Numbered from the stretch's first letter, positions 1 through 8,345 are shown. The stretch is 64,000 nucleotides of DNA from Acinetobacter tjernbergiae DSM 14971 = CIP 107465 (GCF_000374425.1 NZ_KB894354.1:62001-126000), one strand, 5' to 3'. Program-made: numbers and translations. Notes: a model not told the origin generated them from the letters alone.

Positions 1-2
1 TA

Positions 3-563
3 CATCTTCAAGATAAACCAGCGCTTCCACACAAACAACTTGTGATTTTTGGTGTGATTATTCTGATTGCATTTACTGTCGATTCTGCAATTAGTACATG
101 GAGCACAATTTATCTCAAAGATGTTTTAGCAAGCTCTGCAACTGTTGCTCCTTTAGGCTATGCGGCCTATCAAATTGGAATTTTACTCACACGATTAGGC
201 CTTGATTATTTACTGAAATTTAAAACAGCTGCATGGATCGCTTTGGTCGCTATCCTGATTGGAGCATTCGGATGTGTGATATCTGGGGTAAGTCACTCAT
301 TATTTATAGTGATTGTTGGTTTTGCGCTGGCTGGTGTTGCTGTAGGAGCATTGGTTCCACTTACATATTCTGCAGTAGGTCATTTAGATGAAAATCGTCG
401 AGATGAAATTATTGCTCGAGTCAATATTTTTAATTATGGAGGTTCAATAGCAGGTGCTGTCGTTGTTGGCTTGTTAGCAACACCTTTTGGTTATGCTGTG
501 TCCTTTATAGGCTTGGCATTTGCTTTACTCAGTATTCTTTGTGTGAGAAAAAGACTGGTTTAA
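3..563 (+). CDS. MFS transporter, C-terminal fragment (5' end off window)
   Basis: The frame is open to the left edge, so only about the last 186 residues are visible. They form roughly five to six hydrophobic helices typical of the C-terminal half of a major facilitator superfamily permease, ending in a basic tail (CVRKRLV). A GTG at position 42 could be mistaken for a start, but the upstream frame stays coding-like, so this is a truncated view of a longer gene. The substrate cannot be inferred. Downstream lies the decayed integrase in the opposite orientation, so the transporter is the last gene before a former integration site. Confidence 0.75.
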   Translation, partial: HLQDKPALPHKQLVIFGVIILIAFTVDSAISTWSTIYLKDVLASSATVAPLGYAAYQIGILLTRLGLDYLLKFKTAAWIALVAILIGAFGCVISGVSHSLFIVIVGFALAGVAVGALVPLTYSAVGHLDENRRDEIIARVNIFNYGGSIAGAVVVGLLATPFGYAVSFIGLAFALLSILCVRKRLV

Positions 564-654
564 TCGGTATCAATGGTCGGTAAATTATTTTGTGTAATTC
601 CCTTTTTAAAGAATGCAGCAGTTTTAGACGGCAGAAGCATTCGTCTTATGCTAT

Positions 655-1932
655 CTAGTTAAAGTGTGTACTACAGAATTTAGCCCAATCTTCCATCAAA
701 CTTTTCCTTTTTTCCAGATAAGCCCCACGTAAATAAGCGGCTTCAACTTCATCAGGTAGTTTGTGGGCGAGAACATGCTCACAGACTTCACGTGGGTAAT
801 CAATCCTATTAGCAGACCAATCATGAAATGTAGACCGAAAACCTTATGTGGTGATCACGCAATTTTGTTTTAGGTCAATATAGTCTCACCCATTTTGTTT
901 AAGTTTTTGTTCGTGCATCCGTTTGATTAATGTGGTTAATGACATATCAGAAAGCATTTCACCTGTACGTGGAGCTGGAAATATGAAATCTTGCGCTTGA
1001 GTATGATTTTGAATGGATTCAAGCAAAGTAATTGCTTCTTGAGATAGTGGAACACGATGTTCCTTTTCGGCTTTCATACGTTCCTTAGGAATTATCCATA
1101 CCTTATTCTTAAAATCAATTTCTTGCCATTTAGCTCCAAAAATCTCACCAGATCGACAGGCGGTTAAAATTGCAAATTCCAGAGCTTTCGGTGAAATTCC
1201 TTTTTTCTGTCTCAAGTGTTGCATAAACTCAGCAACTTGTTCATAAGGAAAAGATGGATGAGGACGTGATTCCTGTTTTAAGTTACCTAAGATTGGTTCA
1301 AGATTACCTTTCCATTCAGCAGGGTTATCACCCTCAAAATATCCCATAGCTTTGGCATAATCAAAAATGGTTTCTATGCGACCACGAATACGTCTGGCTG
1401 TTTCATTTTTTTCAATCCAGATTGGTTTAAGAGCCTCTGCAATATCAACCTTGGTAATGGTAGCAATGGTGAGATTACCCAGCGTTGGATAGATATAAGT
1501 TTCCAGAGTTGATGACCATTGCCCAATATGTTTTTGATTTTTGAGTTCACGGGTTTTATTGGCAATAACGACTTTTGCACAGTCCGTGAATGTTTTATTC
1601 CGCAGTTGCTGGATATGAAGCTTTTCAAGCTGTTCTTGTTTGTGTGCAATAGGATCAATCCCATTTCGTATTTGTAATTTTAATTCAGCGGCTTTGGCGC
1701 GAGCTTCAGCTAAAGAAACTTCAGGGTAGGGACCAATACCAATATCACGGCGATGAGGTTTTAACTTTCCATCTTTATCCAGACGTTTACCTACTACCGC
1801 ACGCAAAATCCAGACACGGGAATTGCCTTCAACATTCAAGCAAAGACCATCAACACCCCCTACAGAATGTCGACCAGTCTCTTTGATTCTTGTTACACTG
1901 AGTGCAGATAGCTCTTTAGCTTTCTTTGGCAT
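655..1932 (-). pseudogene. P4-type tyrosine integrase, broken by two in-frame stops
   Basis: The reading frame runs from an ATG at 1932 (upstream GGGGTAAG as ribosome site; an upstream ATG at 1980 is also open) to a TAG at 655-657. It carries a TGA at 886-888 and a TAA at 844-846. The N-terminal part has the DUF4102-like arm-binding domain (PKKAKELSALSVTRIKETGR) and the core has the first catalytic Arg box (ILTACRSGEIFGAKW). After the stops the same frame continues with GFRSTFHDWS, EHVLAHKLPDEVEAAY and a normal C-terminal end, so the HxxR, His and Tyr boxes are separated from the N-terminal part. The TAA occupies the codon that normally encodes the His of HGFR. No excisionase or cargo is visible. 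It is a relic of an integrated element. Confidence 0.9.
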
Positions 1933-2090
1933 GTATTGACTTACCCCACATAAAATACTGGAAATGGTAGGATTGAGCAAGATGGCTTAGGATAATAAAA
2001 ATATTAAATAATTGAAAAATATATGTTTATAATATTATCTAGGATTGCTTAGGACTATTGTTAGACGGAAACCGCTTCCGCCAAATATCT

Positions 2091-2126
2091 AAATAAGCGC
2101 TTGTTTTTACAAGGGCTTATTTTTTA
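2091..2126 (+). terminator. Orphan intrinsic terminator
   Basis: A 14-bp stem (AAATAAGCGCTTGT pairing with ACAAGGGCTTATTT, one mismatch) around a four-T loop is followed by a T-run, so it acts on the + strand. No + strand gene lies directly upstream; the integrase relic does, in the other orientation. It may be the terminator of a host gene whose body was displaced by the integration. Confidence 0.7.
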
Positions 2127-2308
2127 CCTATGGTTTTACTCTTCAACTTACCTATATCGAATTTTGGCATAGCTATTGCTTGATGCTTGTTGAAAAATAT
2201 CTATGCCCAGACTCTAGCAATAGATACAAAGCATTTTTTCGTCTCATTCGTTCTTGATACACATTTGACGAGATTTTTTGTATTTTTGGAGTAAAATCTT
2301 TTACTTAT

Positions 2309-2332
2309 CGCTATGTTTTTGAGAATATATCG
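2309..2332. promoter_or_regulatory. ModE-like palindrome, distal copy
   Basis: An imperfect palindrome with CGCTATG at the left and TATATCG at the right, separated by an AT-rich spacer. It shares its layout and most bases with the copy next to modA. The general CGnTATA...TATAnCG form is that of known molybdate-responsive ModE boxes. It sits about 300 bases upstream of modA. No modE gene is in the window. Confidence 0.45.
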
Positions 2333-2588
2333 TTAAGTGTGAAGCGTATTTTATCATTCTGATCTCAATAAAATTAGAATCTTTAAAATGCGATCTTTGC
2401 AAAAGTAGAAAAGATTTCATGATCTGGATTGCACTAAATTGAGCTGTTTTTAATTTCTGCACCAAACTGGGAAGAACTCACATTGGGTTAAATTGAATTT
2501 TGTCATGTAGTGAAATTTTGTTTGACTCATAACATCATTAAAAATAGCAAAACTTTAATCTCTGTTATTTTTAGCATATTTTTATCTT

Positions 2589-2614
2589 TCGATATGTTTT
2601 TAAAAATATATCGA
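2589..2614. promoter_or_regulatory. ModE-like palindrome, modA-proximal copy
   Basis: A 26-bp near-perfect palindrome: TCGATATG at the left, ATATATCGA at the right, 12 of 13 base pairs symmetric. It ends 19 bases before the modA start codon, just ahead of the AAGGAAAAG ribosome site, so a bound repressor would block initiation or early elongation. The assignment to ModE rests on similarity to CGnTATA...TATAnCG boxes and on the molybdate operon downstream. Confidence 0.55.
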
Positions 2615-2633
2615 TTTATGAAGGAAAAGTGGT

Positions 2634-3404
2634 ATGTCGATAAATATGAAAGCAATCCGCATTTTATGTACTGTTTTTGGTTGTAGCGTATTTGCTAGCA
2701 GTAATGTGTTCGCAAATGAGTCTGTAACGGTCTATGCCGCAGCAAGTTTAACCAATGCGGTGAATGAGTTAGATGCAATCTACGAACAAAAAAATAAAGT
2801 TGAAGTAAAGACTTCGTATGCGGGTTCTTCAACGCTAGCTAAGCAGATTGAAGCAGGTGCACCAGCTGATGTTTTTATTTCGGCAGATGTGCAATGGATG
2901 GATTATTTACAAAATAAGCAGCTTGTTTCAGCAACTGATCGCGTGAATTTATTGGGTAATCGTTTAGTGGTTATTACTCCAAAAGATCGTCCAATTAAAT
3001 TAAAAATGGATAAAAACGTTGATCCGAATAAAGTGATTCAAGGTAAACTCTGTACTGGCGATACCAAAAGTGTGCCCGTGGGTAAGTATGCAAAGCAAGC
3101 ACTTACATCATTAGGATGGTGGGATAAACTTGAGCCACGTTTGGTGGAAACAGAAGATGTGCGAGCTGCTTTGAATTTTGTAGCGCGTGGTGAATGTCAG
3201 GTGGGTATTGTGTATGCGACTGATGCTGCAATCAGTAAAGATGTTGTGGTCGCAGGTATATTCCCTGAGAATACGCATCCACCGATTATTTATCCGATGG
3301 GTCTCGTCAAGAAGAATGCTGAGTCGATGAAATTCTATAAATTTTTACAAAGTAGTCAGGCAAAGACAGTATTTAAAAAATATGGTTTTAGCGTACTCAA
3401 ATAA
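2634..3404 (+). CDS. modA: Molybdate ABC transporter, periplasmic binding protein ModA
   Basis: The protein binds molybdate (and probably tungstate) in the periplasm and delivers it to ModBC. It has 256 residues, usual for the family. A signal peptide covers about residues 1-28 (MKAIRILC...VFA), followed by the characteristic start of the mature protein (VTVYAAASLTNAVNEL), the SYAGSSTLAKQIEAGAPADVFISAD block, and GIVYATDAA near the C-terminus. The start at 2634 has AAGGAAAAG at good spacing; the ATG at residue 5 is an alternative. It is first of a tight modABC operon (7 bases to modB, 2 bases from modB to modC) and lies directly behind a ModE-like palindrome, which suggests repression when molybdate is plentiful. 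Confidence 0.95.
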   Translation: MSINMKAIRILCTVFGCSVFASSNVFANESVTVYAAASLTNAVNELDAIYEQKNKVEVKTSYAGSSTLAKQIEAGAPADVFISADVQWMDYLQNKQLVSATDRVNLLGNRLVVITPKDRPIKLKMDKNVDPNKVIQGKLCTGDTKSVPVGKYAKQALTSLGWWDKLEPRLVETEDVRAALNFVARGECQVGIVYATDAAISKDVVVAGIFPENTHPPIIYPMGLVKKNAESMKFYKFLQSSQAKTVFKKYGFSVLK

Positions 3405-3411
3405 CTGAATC

Positions 3412-4098
3412 ATGATGCTGACTCCTGAAGAACTCGATGTACTCAAGCTGTCATGTAAAGTGGCAGCAACCTGTCTTATCTTTAGTTTGATTCCTGCTAT
3501 TTTGATTGCTTGGGTTTTGGCTCGAAAAGAGTTTTGGGGAAAATCACTGTTTGAAACTGTGGTGTTTTTACCTTTGGTTTTACCTCCAGTTGTACCAGGC
3601 TATTTGCTGTTGCAGCTGTTTGGCAATCGAGGACTTTTGGGGCAATACCTTGCACCCTTGGGTTTAGAGTTTGCTTTTAATTGGAAAGGGGCTGTGTTGG
3701 CTTCTGCGGTGATGGGCTTTCCTTTATTGGTACAATCAATTCGACTCGCTATTGAACTGGTCGACCAACGTTTAGAAATGGCTGCAAAAACGTTAGGTGC
3801 ATCCTCCTTCGGGGCATTTATGCAGGTGACATTACCTCTTGCCAGTAGTGGTATTTTGGTGGGGAGCATTTTATGTTTTTGCCGAAGTTTGGGTGAGTTT
3901 GGTGCAACCATTACCTTTGTAGGTAATATTGCCAGTGAAACACGAACATTGCCTTTAGCGATGTATAGTCTAATGCAGCAGCCTGATACTGAAGCCGCAG
4001 TATGGCGATTGATTATTTTGTCTTTGTCTGTGGCGTTTTTTGCATTGTGGTTTGCGCAATGGTTCAATCGTTATCAAAAAAATAAGCGTGGGCATTAA
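3412..4098 (+). CDS. modB: Molybdate ABC transporter permease ModB
   Basis: Inner-membrane channel subunit that passes molybdate from ModA across the membrane, powered by ModC. The 228-residue protein has about five hydrophobic helices and the ABC permease EAA loop (AAKTLGASSFGAFMQVTLPLASSGILVG), followed by FCRSLGEFGATITFVGNI, a stretch typical of ModB and CysT/W-like permeases. Two adjacent ATG codons are possible starts; neither has a strong ribosome site, which fits translational coupling to modA seven bases upstream. modC follows after two bases. Confidence 0.95.
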   Translation: MMLTPEELDVLKLSCKVAATCLIFSLIPAILIAWVLARKEFWGKSLFETVVFLPLVLPPVVPGYLLLQLFGNRGLLGQYLAPLGLEFAFNWKGAVLASAVMGFPLLVQSIRLAIELVDQRLEMAAKTLGASSFGAFMQVTLPLASSGILVGSILCFCRSLGEFGATITFVGNIASETRTLPLAMYSLMQQPDTEAAVWRLIILSLSVAFFALWFAQWFNRYQKNKRGH

Positions 4099-4100
4099 CG

Positions 4101-4718
4101 ATGATTGATTGTCATATCCAACTCAAACAAGGGCAATTTGATCTTGATCAACGCTTTCAGTCTGATCAGTCCGTGATTGGTTTATTTGGGGCTTCTGGTT
4201 CAGGCAAAACCACGATTTTACATAGCATTGCTGGCTTAGTTACGCCGCAAGCAGGTTGGATCAAAATCAAAAATCAAACATGGTTTGATCAGGCACAGAA
4301 AATTAATCTGAGTACACAACAACGTCGTATTGGTCTTGTCTTTCAGGATGCGCAGTTATTTCCGCATAAAAACGTTAGGCAGAATCTATTGTTTGGATTT
4401 AAGCATATTCAACCGCAGCAACGTCAGTTTGAAGTAGATTATATTATTGAGTTACTCAAGTTAGAACATCTGATTGAGCGAATGCCCATCAAGCTATCTG
4501 GAGGGGAAAAACAGCGTGTCGCATTGGGACGAGCACTGCTGTATTCGCCACAATTGTTGTTATTAGATGAGCCACTTTCTGCATTAGATGCAGCACATAA
4601 AGCAGAGATCATTCCTTTTTTTCAAAGGGTCAAACAGGAATTGGGTATTCCAATGTTATATGTCAGCCATGATAAATCTGAGATTGAGCAGCTCACCCAT
4701 GAGATCTGGTATTTATAA
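4101..4718 (+). CDS. modC: Molybdate ABC transporter ATPase ModC, short form
   Basis: ATP-hydrolysing subunit of the molybdate importer. All nucleotide-binding motifs are present: Walker A GASGSGKTT (residues 30-38), Q-loop FQDAQLFPH (81-89), signature LSGGEKQRVALGRAL (132-146), Walker B LLLLDEPLSALD (152-163) and the switch His in YVSHD. At 205 residues it is much shorter than the classical ModC of about 350; the whole C-terminal TOBE/Mop molybdate-binding domain is absent. The stop codon is genuine, since the gene overlaps the convergent repressor gene by six bases. Without TOBE it probably lacks substrate feedback on the ATPase. Nothing suggests it is broken. Confidence 0.92.
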   Translation: MIDCHIQLKQGQFDLDQRFQSDQSVIGLFGASGSGKTTILHSIAGLVTPQAGWIKIKNQTWFDQAQKINLSTQQRRIGLVFQDAQLFPHKNVRQNLLFGFKHIQPQQRQFEVDYIIELLKLEHLIERMPIKLSGGEKQRVALGRALLYSPQLLLLDEPLSALDAAHKAEIIPFFQRVKQELGIPMLYVSHDKSEIEQLTHEIWYL

Positions 4719-4979
4719 ATAGCGCTGTAATAAAGCCAGAAATTTCTGTACTTCCTCATCATTGACATGATCAACATCTTTTAATACATGCTCTTTCAAG
4801 TGTAATTCCATCAGTTGATTCATTAAACCATTGACTGCGCCTTTGACCGCAGCAACTTGCTGTAATACGTCTATACATGAACTTTCAGGATTTAATAAGG
4901 ACTTTTCTACTGCCGTCATTTGTCCTTGAATCCGTTTCACACGATTTAAAATTTTCTTGTCATAGTGTAGATGAGACAT
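4713..4979 (-). CDS. RcnR/CsoR-family metal-sensing repressor
   Basis: An 88-residue all-helical repressor that binds DNA when metal-free and releases it on metal binding. Candidate metal ligands H3, C35, H60 and H64 match the four-ligand fingerprint of the nickel/cobalt sensor RcnR. FrmR-type formaldehyde sensors lack this set. The core RVKRIQGQMTAVEKSL and QQVAAVKGAVNGLMNQLMELHLKEHV is characteristic of the DUF156 family. It is transcribed away from a DmeF-type exporter, and a G-tract palindrome typical of RcnR/DmeR operators lies between the two genes. The likely role is derepression of the exporter by Co(II) or Ni(II). It might be called dmeR; the inducing metal is inference. Confidence 0.88.
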   Translation of the reverse strand: MSHLHYDKKILNRVKRIQGQMTAVEKSLLNPESSCIDVLQQVAAVKGAVNGLMNQLMELHLKEHVLKDVDHVNDEEVQKFLALLQRYL

Positions 4980-4999
4980 ACTTTTTTTCCAAAAAAATA

Positions 5000-5018
5000 T
5001 ATACTAGGGGGGAGTATA
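5000..5018. promoter_or_regulatory. RcnR/DmeR-type operator
   Basis: TATACTAGGGGGGAGTATA has a six-G tract flanked by TACT and AGTA, the arrangement recognised by RcnR/DmeR-type repressors. It lies 21 bases from the repressor start (4979) and 17 bases from the exporter start (5036), so one occupied site could silence both divergent genes. Confidence 0.75.
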
Positions 5019-5035
5019 TTTGAAAGCTAAAACAA

Positions 5036-5983
5036 ATGCAGCATACTAACCTAGAACGCCGTCATTCTCATCAGTTTGATCAAGGAAATCCTTTAGCACA
5101 AAAAAGAATTCTCATCGCCACAATCTTGACCGCGATCATGATGGTGTTTGAAATCTTAGGGGGATGGTTGTTTAACTCAATGGCATTGCTCGCTGATGGT
5201 TGGCATATGAGTTCGCATATGCTGGCTTTAGGTCTAGCTTATTTTGCTTATCGAATGGCACGTCACTATGCCGATGACCCACGCTTTAGTTTTGGGACAT
5301 GGAAAATAGAAATACTCGCAGGGTATAGCAGTGCGATTTTGCTGATGGTGGTTGCTTTATTGATGGGGATTCAGTCCATCGAACGATTATTTCATCCTGT
5401 CACGATTCATTTCAATGAAGCTATTCCAATTGCAGTCATTGGGCTGATCGTCAACCTGATTTGTGCATGGTTGTTACATGAGGGTGGGCATGAACACCAT
5501 CATCATTCGCATGAGCACCATCACGACGATCATCATCACCCACATGATCACCATCATCATGATTTAAATCAAAAAGCCGCATTTCTACATGTGGTTGCGG
5601 ATGCAGTGACTTCCGTGCTCGCGATTATTGCCTTATTTGCTGCGAAATATTTTAGCTGGAATTTTTTAGATGCCTTGCTTGGAATTATTGGCGCATTATT
5701 GGTTGCTAAATGGTCTTGGGGACTTATGCAAGAAACAGGAAAAACATTAATCGATGCTGAAATGGGGCATCCTGTGGTGCAAGAAATTAAAGAAGTGATT
5801 GCTGAATTTCCACAAGTTGAGATTACAGATTTACATGTGTGGAAAGTCGGAAAAGGCAAATTTTCTTGTATTCTTGGATTAGAAACAACGATGTCTGATC
5901 TTAATCCTGATCAAGTCAAAGCTGCATTGGCAATTCATGAGGAAATTGTGCATGCATCGGTGGAAATTCATCATATTGAATAG
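5036..5983 (+). CDS. dmeF: DmeF-type cation diffusion facilitator (Co/Ni efflux)
   Basis: Inner-membrane proton-driven exporter of divalent metal. The 315-residue protein has six predicted helices with the metal-site residues of CDF proteins in TM2 (D54 and H57 in ADGWHMSSH) and TM5 (H185 and D189 in HVVADAVTS). Between TM4 and TM5 is a very His-rich cytoplasmic loop with 18 histidines within residues 148-175. The C-terminal ferredoxin-like domain (ITDLHVWKVGKGKFSCIL) is present. The WHMSSH variant is typical of the DmeF subgroup rather than zinc-specific CzcD. It is regulated by the divergent RcnR-like gene through the operator at 5000-5018. Zinc export is a less likely alternative. Confidence 0.88.
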   Translation: MQHTNLERRHSHQFDQGNPLAQKRILIATILTAIMMVFEILGGWLFNSMALLADGWHMSSHMLALGLAYFAYRMARHYADDPRFSFGTWKIEILAGYSSAILLMVVALLMGIQSIERLFHPVTIHFNEAIPIAVIGLIVNLICAWLLHEGGHEHHHHSHEHHHDDHHHPHDHHHHDLNQKAAFLHVVADAVTSVLAIIALFAAKYFSWNFLDALLGIIGALLVAKWSWGLMQETGKTLIDAEMGHPVVQEIKEVIAEFPQVEITDLHVWKVGKGKFSCILGLETTMSDLNPDQVKAALAIHEEIVHASVEIHHIE

Positions 5984-6030
5984 ATTGGAATGACTAGAGT
6001 TGATTCGTGAATCAACTCTAGTGAGGATTT

Positions 6031-7383
6031 TTATACAAATAGGTATAGAACTAAACCACAAAGTGCAGAAGCAAAAATCACATAAAGTACATTAATTTGG
6101 AATTTAAACAGCGCAATCATTGCAGCAATTGTGATGATTGCCGCTTCATAATTAAAAGCGTGATCGAAACCCTGTGGCCACAACACATGATAACTAAAGA
6201 AAAGTGCCAGATTGAGAATGACACCCACGACAGCAGCGGTAATTGCGGTGAGTGGAGCAGTAAATTTAAGTTCATTATGGGTGGATTCAATAATCGGAGC
6301 GCCTGCGAGAATGAACACGAAGGAAAATAAAAAAGTAAACCATGTGACAATGACAGCGCCGAGTGTACCTGCCAAGAACAAATGATCTGCACCTAATAAG
6401 GCATGATTAAAGCCCCCTACAAATCCAACGAATGCAACCACCATAATCAGTGGGCCTGGGGTACTTTCACCCAATGCCAGTCCATCAATCATTTGGGTTG
6501 GACTGAGCCATGCATAATGATTCACCGCACCTTGATAAACATAAGGTAATACGGCATAAGCTCCACCAAATGTCAGTAGTGCAGCTTTGGTAAAGAACCA
6601 TGCCATTTGGGTATAAGCATGTTCCCATCCTAAGCTTAGGGTTAAACTGATGATTGGGATACACCATAATAATGCTGCAATAACGAGGATTTTAGTCAGT
6701 TGAGTCCAACGGAAAATAGCATGGGCGGGAGGTGGCGTATCATCGTCAATGAGGGCTGCGCCATAATGTTTTTGCTTGCTTTGATGGGCGTTTTGAGCTG
6801 CAAATAAATGCGGTTGCTTTTTGCTCAGTAAATAGCCCAGTATTGCGGCACTCAATACAATCAATGGAAAGGGAACATTGAAGAAAAAGATCGCGATAAA
6901 AGCAGCAGCGGCAATCAAATATAAGAAATTATTTTTGAGTGAGCGACTCCCAATACGATAGGTTGCATGAAACACAATCGCCGTGACCGCAGGTTTGATG
7001 CCATAAAATAATCCAGCAATAATCGGCACATCACCAAACTCAATATAAATCCATGATAGGGCAATCAGAATAAATAAAGAAGGCAGAACAAACAGAATGC
7101 CTGCAACTAAGCCACCTGCGGTTCGATGCATCAACCAACCAATATAAATGGCGAGTTGTTGTGCTTCAGGTCCAGGTAAAAGCATGCAATAGTTGAGTGC
7201 ATGTAAGAATCTTTTTTCAGAAATCCAACGTTTCTGTTCGACCAGTTCTTGGTGCATCACTGCAATTTGACCTGCTGGCCCTCCAAAACTAATAAAGCCT
7301 AATTTCAGCCAAAATAAAAAGGCTTGCCAAAAAGAGATGCTTACTATGGGGTGGTCTGGTGGGGTGATTTGTTGTTGTTGCAT
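6031..7383 (-). CDS. chrA: Chromate efflux transporter ChrA (two-domain form)
   Basis: CHR-superfamily membrane protein that exports chromate. The 450 residues form the long, duplicated architecture: the N-terminal half carries FGGPAGQIAVMHQELVEQ and LLPGPEAQQLAIYIGW, and the C-terminal half carries FGGAYAVLPYVYQ and GLALGESTPGPLIMV, the repeated GG and PGP signatures of the family. The halves are joined by a hydrophilic linker around residues 195-225. The gene starts two bases after the chrB stop, so the two are co-transcribed and probably translationally coupled. It confers chromate resistance; ordinary sulfate may inhibit transport. Confidence 0.93.
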   Translation of the reverse strand: MQQQQITPPDHPIVSISFWQAFLFWLKLGFISFGGPAGQIAVMHQELVEQKRWISEKRFLHALNYCMLLPGPEAQQLAIYIGWLMHRTAGGLVAGILFVLPSLFILIALSWIYIEFGDVPIIAGLFYGIKPAVTAIVFHATYRIGSRSLKNNFLYLIAAAAFIAIFFFNVPFPLIVLSAAILGYLLSKKQPHLFAAQNAHQSKQKHYGAALIDDDTPPPAHAIFRWTQLTKILVIAALLWCIPIISLTLSLGWEHAYTQMAWFFTKAALLTFGGAYAVLPYVYQGAVNHYAWLSPTQMIDGLALGESTPGPLIMVVAFVGFVGGFNHALLGADHLFLAGTLGAVIVTWFTFLFSFVFILAGAPIIESTHNELKFTAPLTAITAAVVGVILNLALFFSYHVLWPQGFDHAFNYEAAIITIAAMIALFKFQINVLYVIFASALCGLVLYLFV

Positions 7384-7385
7384 GA

Positions 7386-8309
7386 CTATTCTCGAAAAAA
7401 ATTGGCATATAAGCCATCAAAAACGTAATTGGATAATTCTAATAATTGCTGATCATCTTGGATTTTACTTCTTAATCCCTGAATCACTTTCTCAATTCCA
7501 ACGGCCTCAGGCGGTTCAATACCCCCTACATCAAGGAAATGCACAATCTCTGCAATTTTCTTTAATGCAGGTTTTTGATGTAGTGAGAAGCTATGCAACA
7601 GCACTTCAAAGGTAACTAAATGCTCAATATGGCTAAACGTAGCACCATCAAAGTCAAAGCCTAAAGCAGATGATGGGCAGTCTGTTGGAGTTTCTAACCA
7701 GAGGAATGTTGCATGAGGGTCAATAAAGTTTTGAATGAGCCAAGCCGAGGCTAAGCGGTCAATCCAAGGTCGTTTTCGGGTTGCCCATACTCTGTTTTGA
7801 AAATTTTCTTGCAGCAGTGTTTGGATATTGCCTTGGTTCATCTGAGGTTCATTGATTTCGCCTAGACGTAGAATAATTTGTTCAAGGCTATTTATTTCAT
7901 TGCTAGTCTGTGTTTTGGCTTCTGTTGGGAAAAAGTCAATTTCAATAAGTGATTCAAGGTTTTTGCGTAATTTACGAATCTGTTTTAGGGATTCTTTTTT
8001 ATTGATTTCATTTAGATTTTCTCTTAACCCAATCAATTGCTGATAAAGCAAATCATATTCATCTTTGCGACTAAACATTTCAGCCAAATTGAGCTGTTCG
8101 GTCGAAGTCGTTTGAAAAATATAGGCTGTACCATGCTCTGAAATGAGGTCATTCGCAATCGGTGTAAATTTTTCTGAATGCTCGGCAGGTAAGAGGTAAA
8201 CACCGTCTCTGAGTGTTGCTGCGCCACTTGCTTTAATTGACCGCCATACTCGCATACGGGCAGTGGTGCTTTGAGTGGGGAGTGATGAAATGAGTAATGA
8301 TATATTCAT
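7386..8309 (-). CDS. chrB: Chromate resistance regulator/protein ChrB
   Basis: A 307-residue ChrB-family protein. Residues 1-90 form the N-terminal domain (LLISSLPTQSTTARMRVWRSIKASGAATLRDGVYLLP), a basic coiled-coil-like segment follows (about 90-140), and the C-terminal ChrB domain begins with RVWATRKRPWIDRLASAWLIQNFIDPHA. ChrB is described in other proteobacteria as a chromate-responsive regulator of chrA. The start at 8309 agrees with the family N-terminus. A 38-bp palindrome covers the start codon and the bases upstream, a natural autoregulatory operator. chrA follows immediately. Confidence 0.9.
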   Translation of the reverse strand: MNISLLISSLPTQSTTARMRVWRSIKASGAATLRDGVYLLPAEHSEKFTPIANDLISEHGTAYIFQTTSTEQLNLAEMFSRKDEYDLLYQQLIGLRENLNEINKKESLKQIRKLRKNLESLIEIDFFPTEAKTQTSNEINSLEQIILRLGEINEPQMNQGNIQTLLQENFQNRVWATRKRPWIDRLASAWLIQNFIDPHATFLWLETPTDCPSSALGFDFDGATFSHIEHLVTFEVLLHSFSLHQKPALKKIAEIVHFLDVGGIEPPEAVGIEKVIQGLRSKIQDDQQLLELSNYVFDGLYANFFRE

Positions 8310-8345
8310 GTAATATACTCAACAAATTTGTTATATATATTACAT
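8308..8345. promoter_or_regulatory. Large palindrome over chrB start, candidate operator
   Basis: Nested symmetry: outer arms ATGTAATATA and TATATTACAT (perfect inverted repeats) enclose a central perfect palindrome AACAAATTTGTT, with three-base spacers CTC and ATA. The outer arm overlaps the chrB ATG. The arrangement suggests binding by a dimer or tetramer, most simply ChrB itself. No strong ribosome site is visible between the palindrome and the ATG. Confidence 0.6.

Larger units (their letters stand above)
1933..2633. other. Intergenic region between integrase relic and modA
   Basis: About 700 bases without a convincing protein gene. It holds repeated GCTTAGGA words just upstream of the integrase (1985-1992 and 2047-2054; possibly recombinase arm sites), an orphan intrinsic terminator at 2091-2126 and two ModE-like palindromes at 2309-2332 and 2589-2614. 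The 250 bases between the palindromes are AT-rich and show nothing else I can identify. Confidence 0.6.

Noticed and set aside
2061..2087. A stretch ending CTTCCGCCA before a terminator, resembling a tRNA 3' end
   Set aside because: No T-arm consensus (GGTTCGA-type loop) or cloverleaf can be formed with the upstream bases, so no tRNA or tRNA fragment is claimed.
3600..4067. 155-codon open frame on the - strand
   Set aside because: Antisense to modB; basic, low-complexity translation without motifs.
5500..5570. CAT/CAC-rich stretch as a DNA tandem repeat
   Set aside because: It is the coding sequence of the His-rich loop of the DmeF-type exporter, not an independent repeat.
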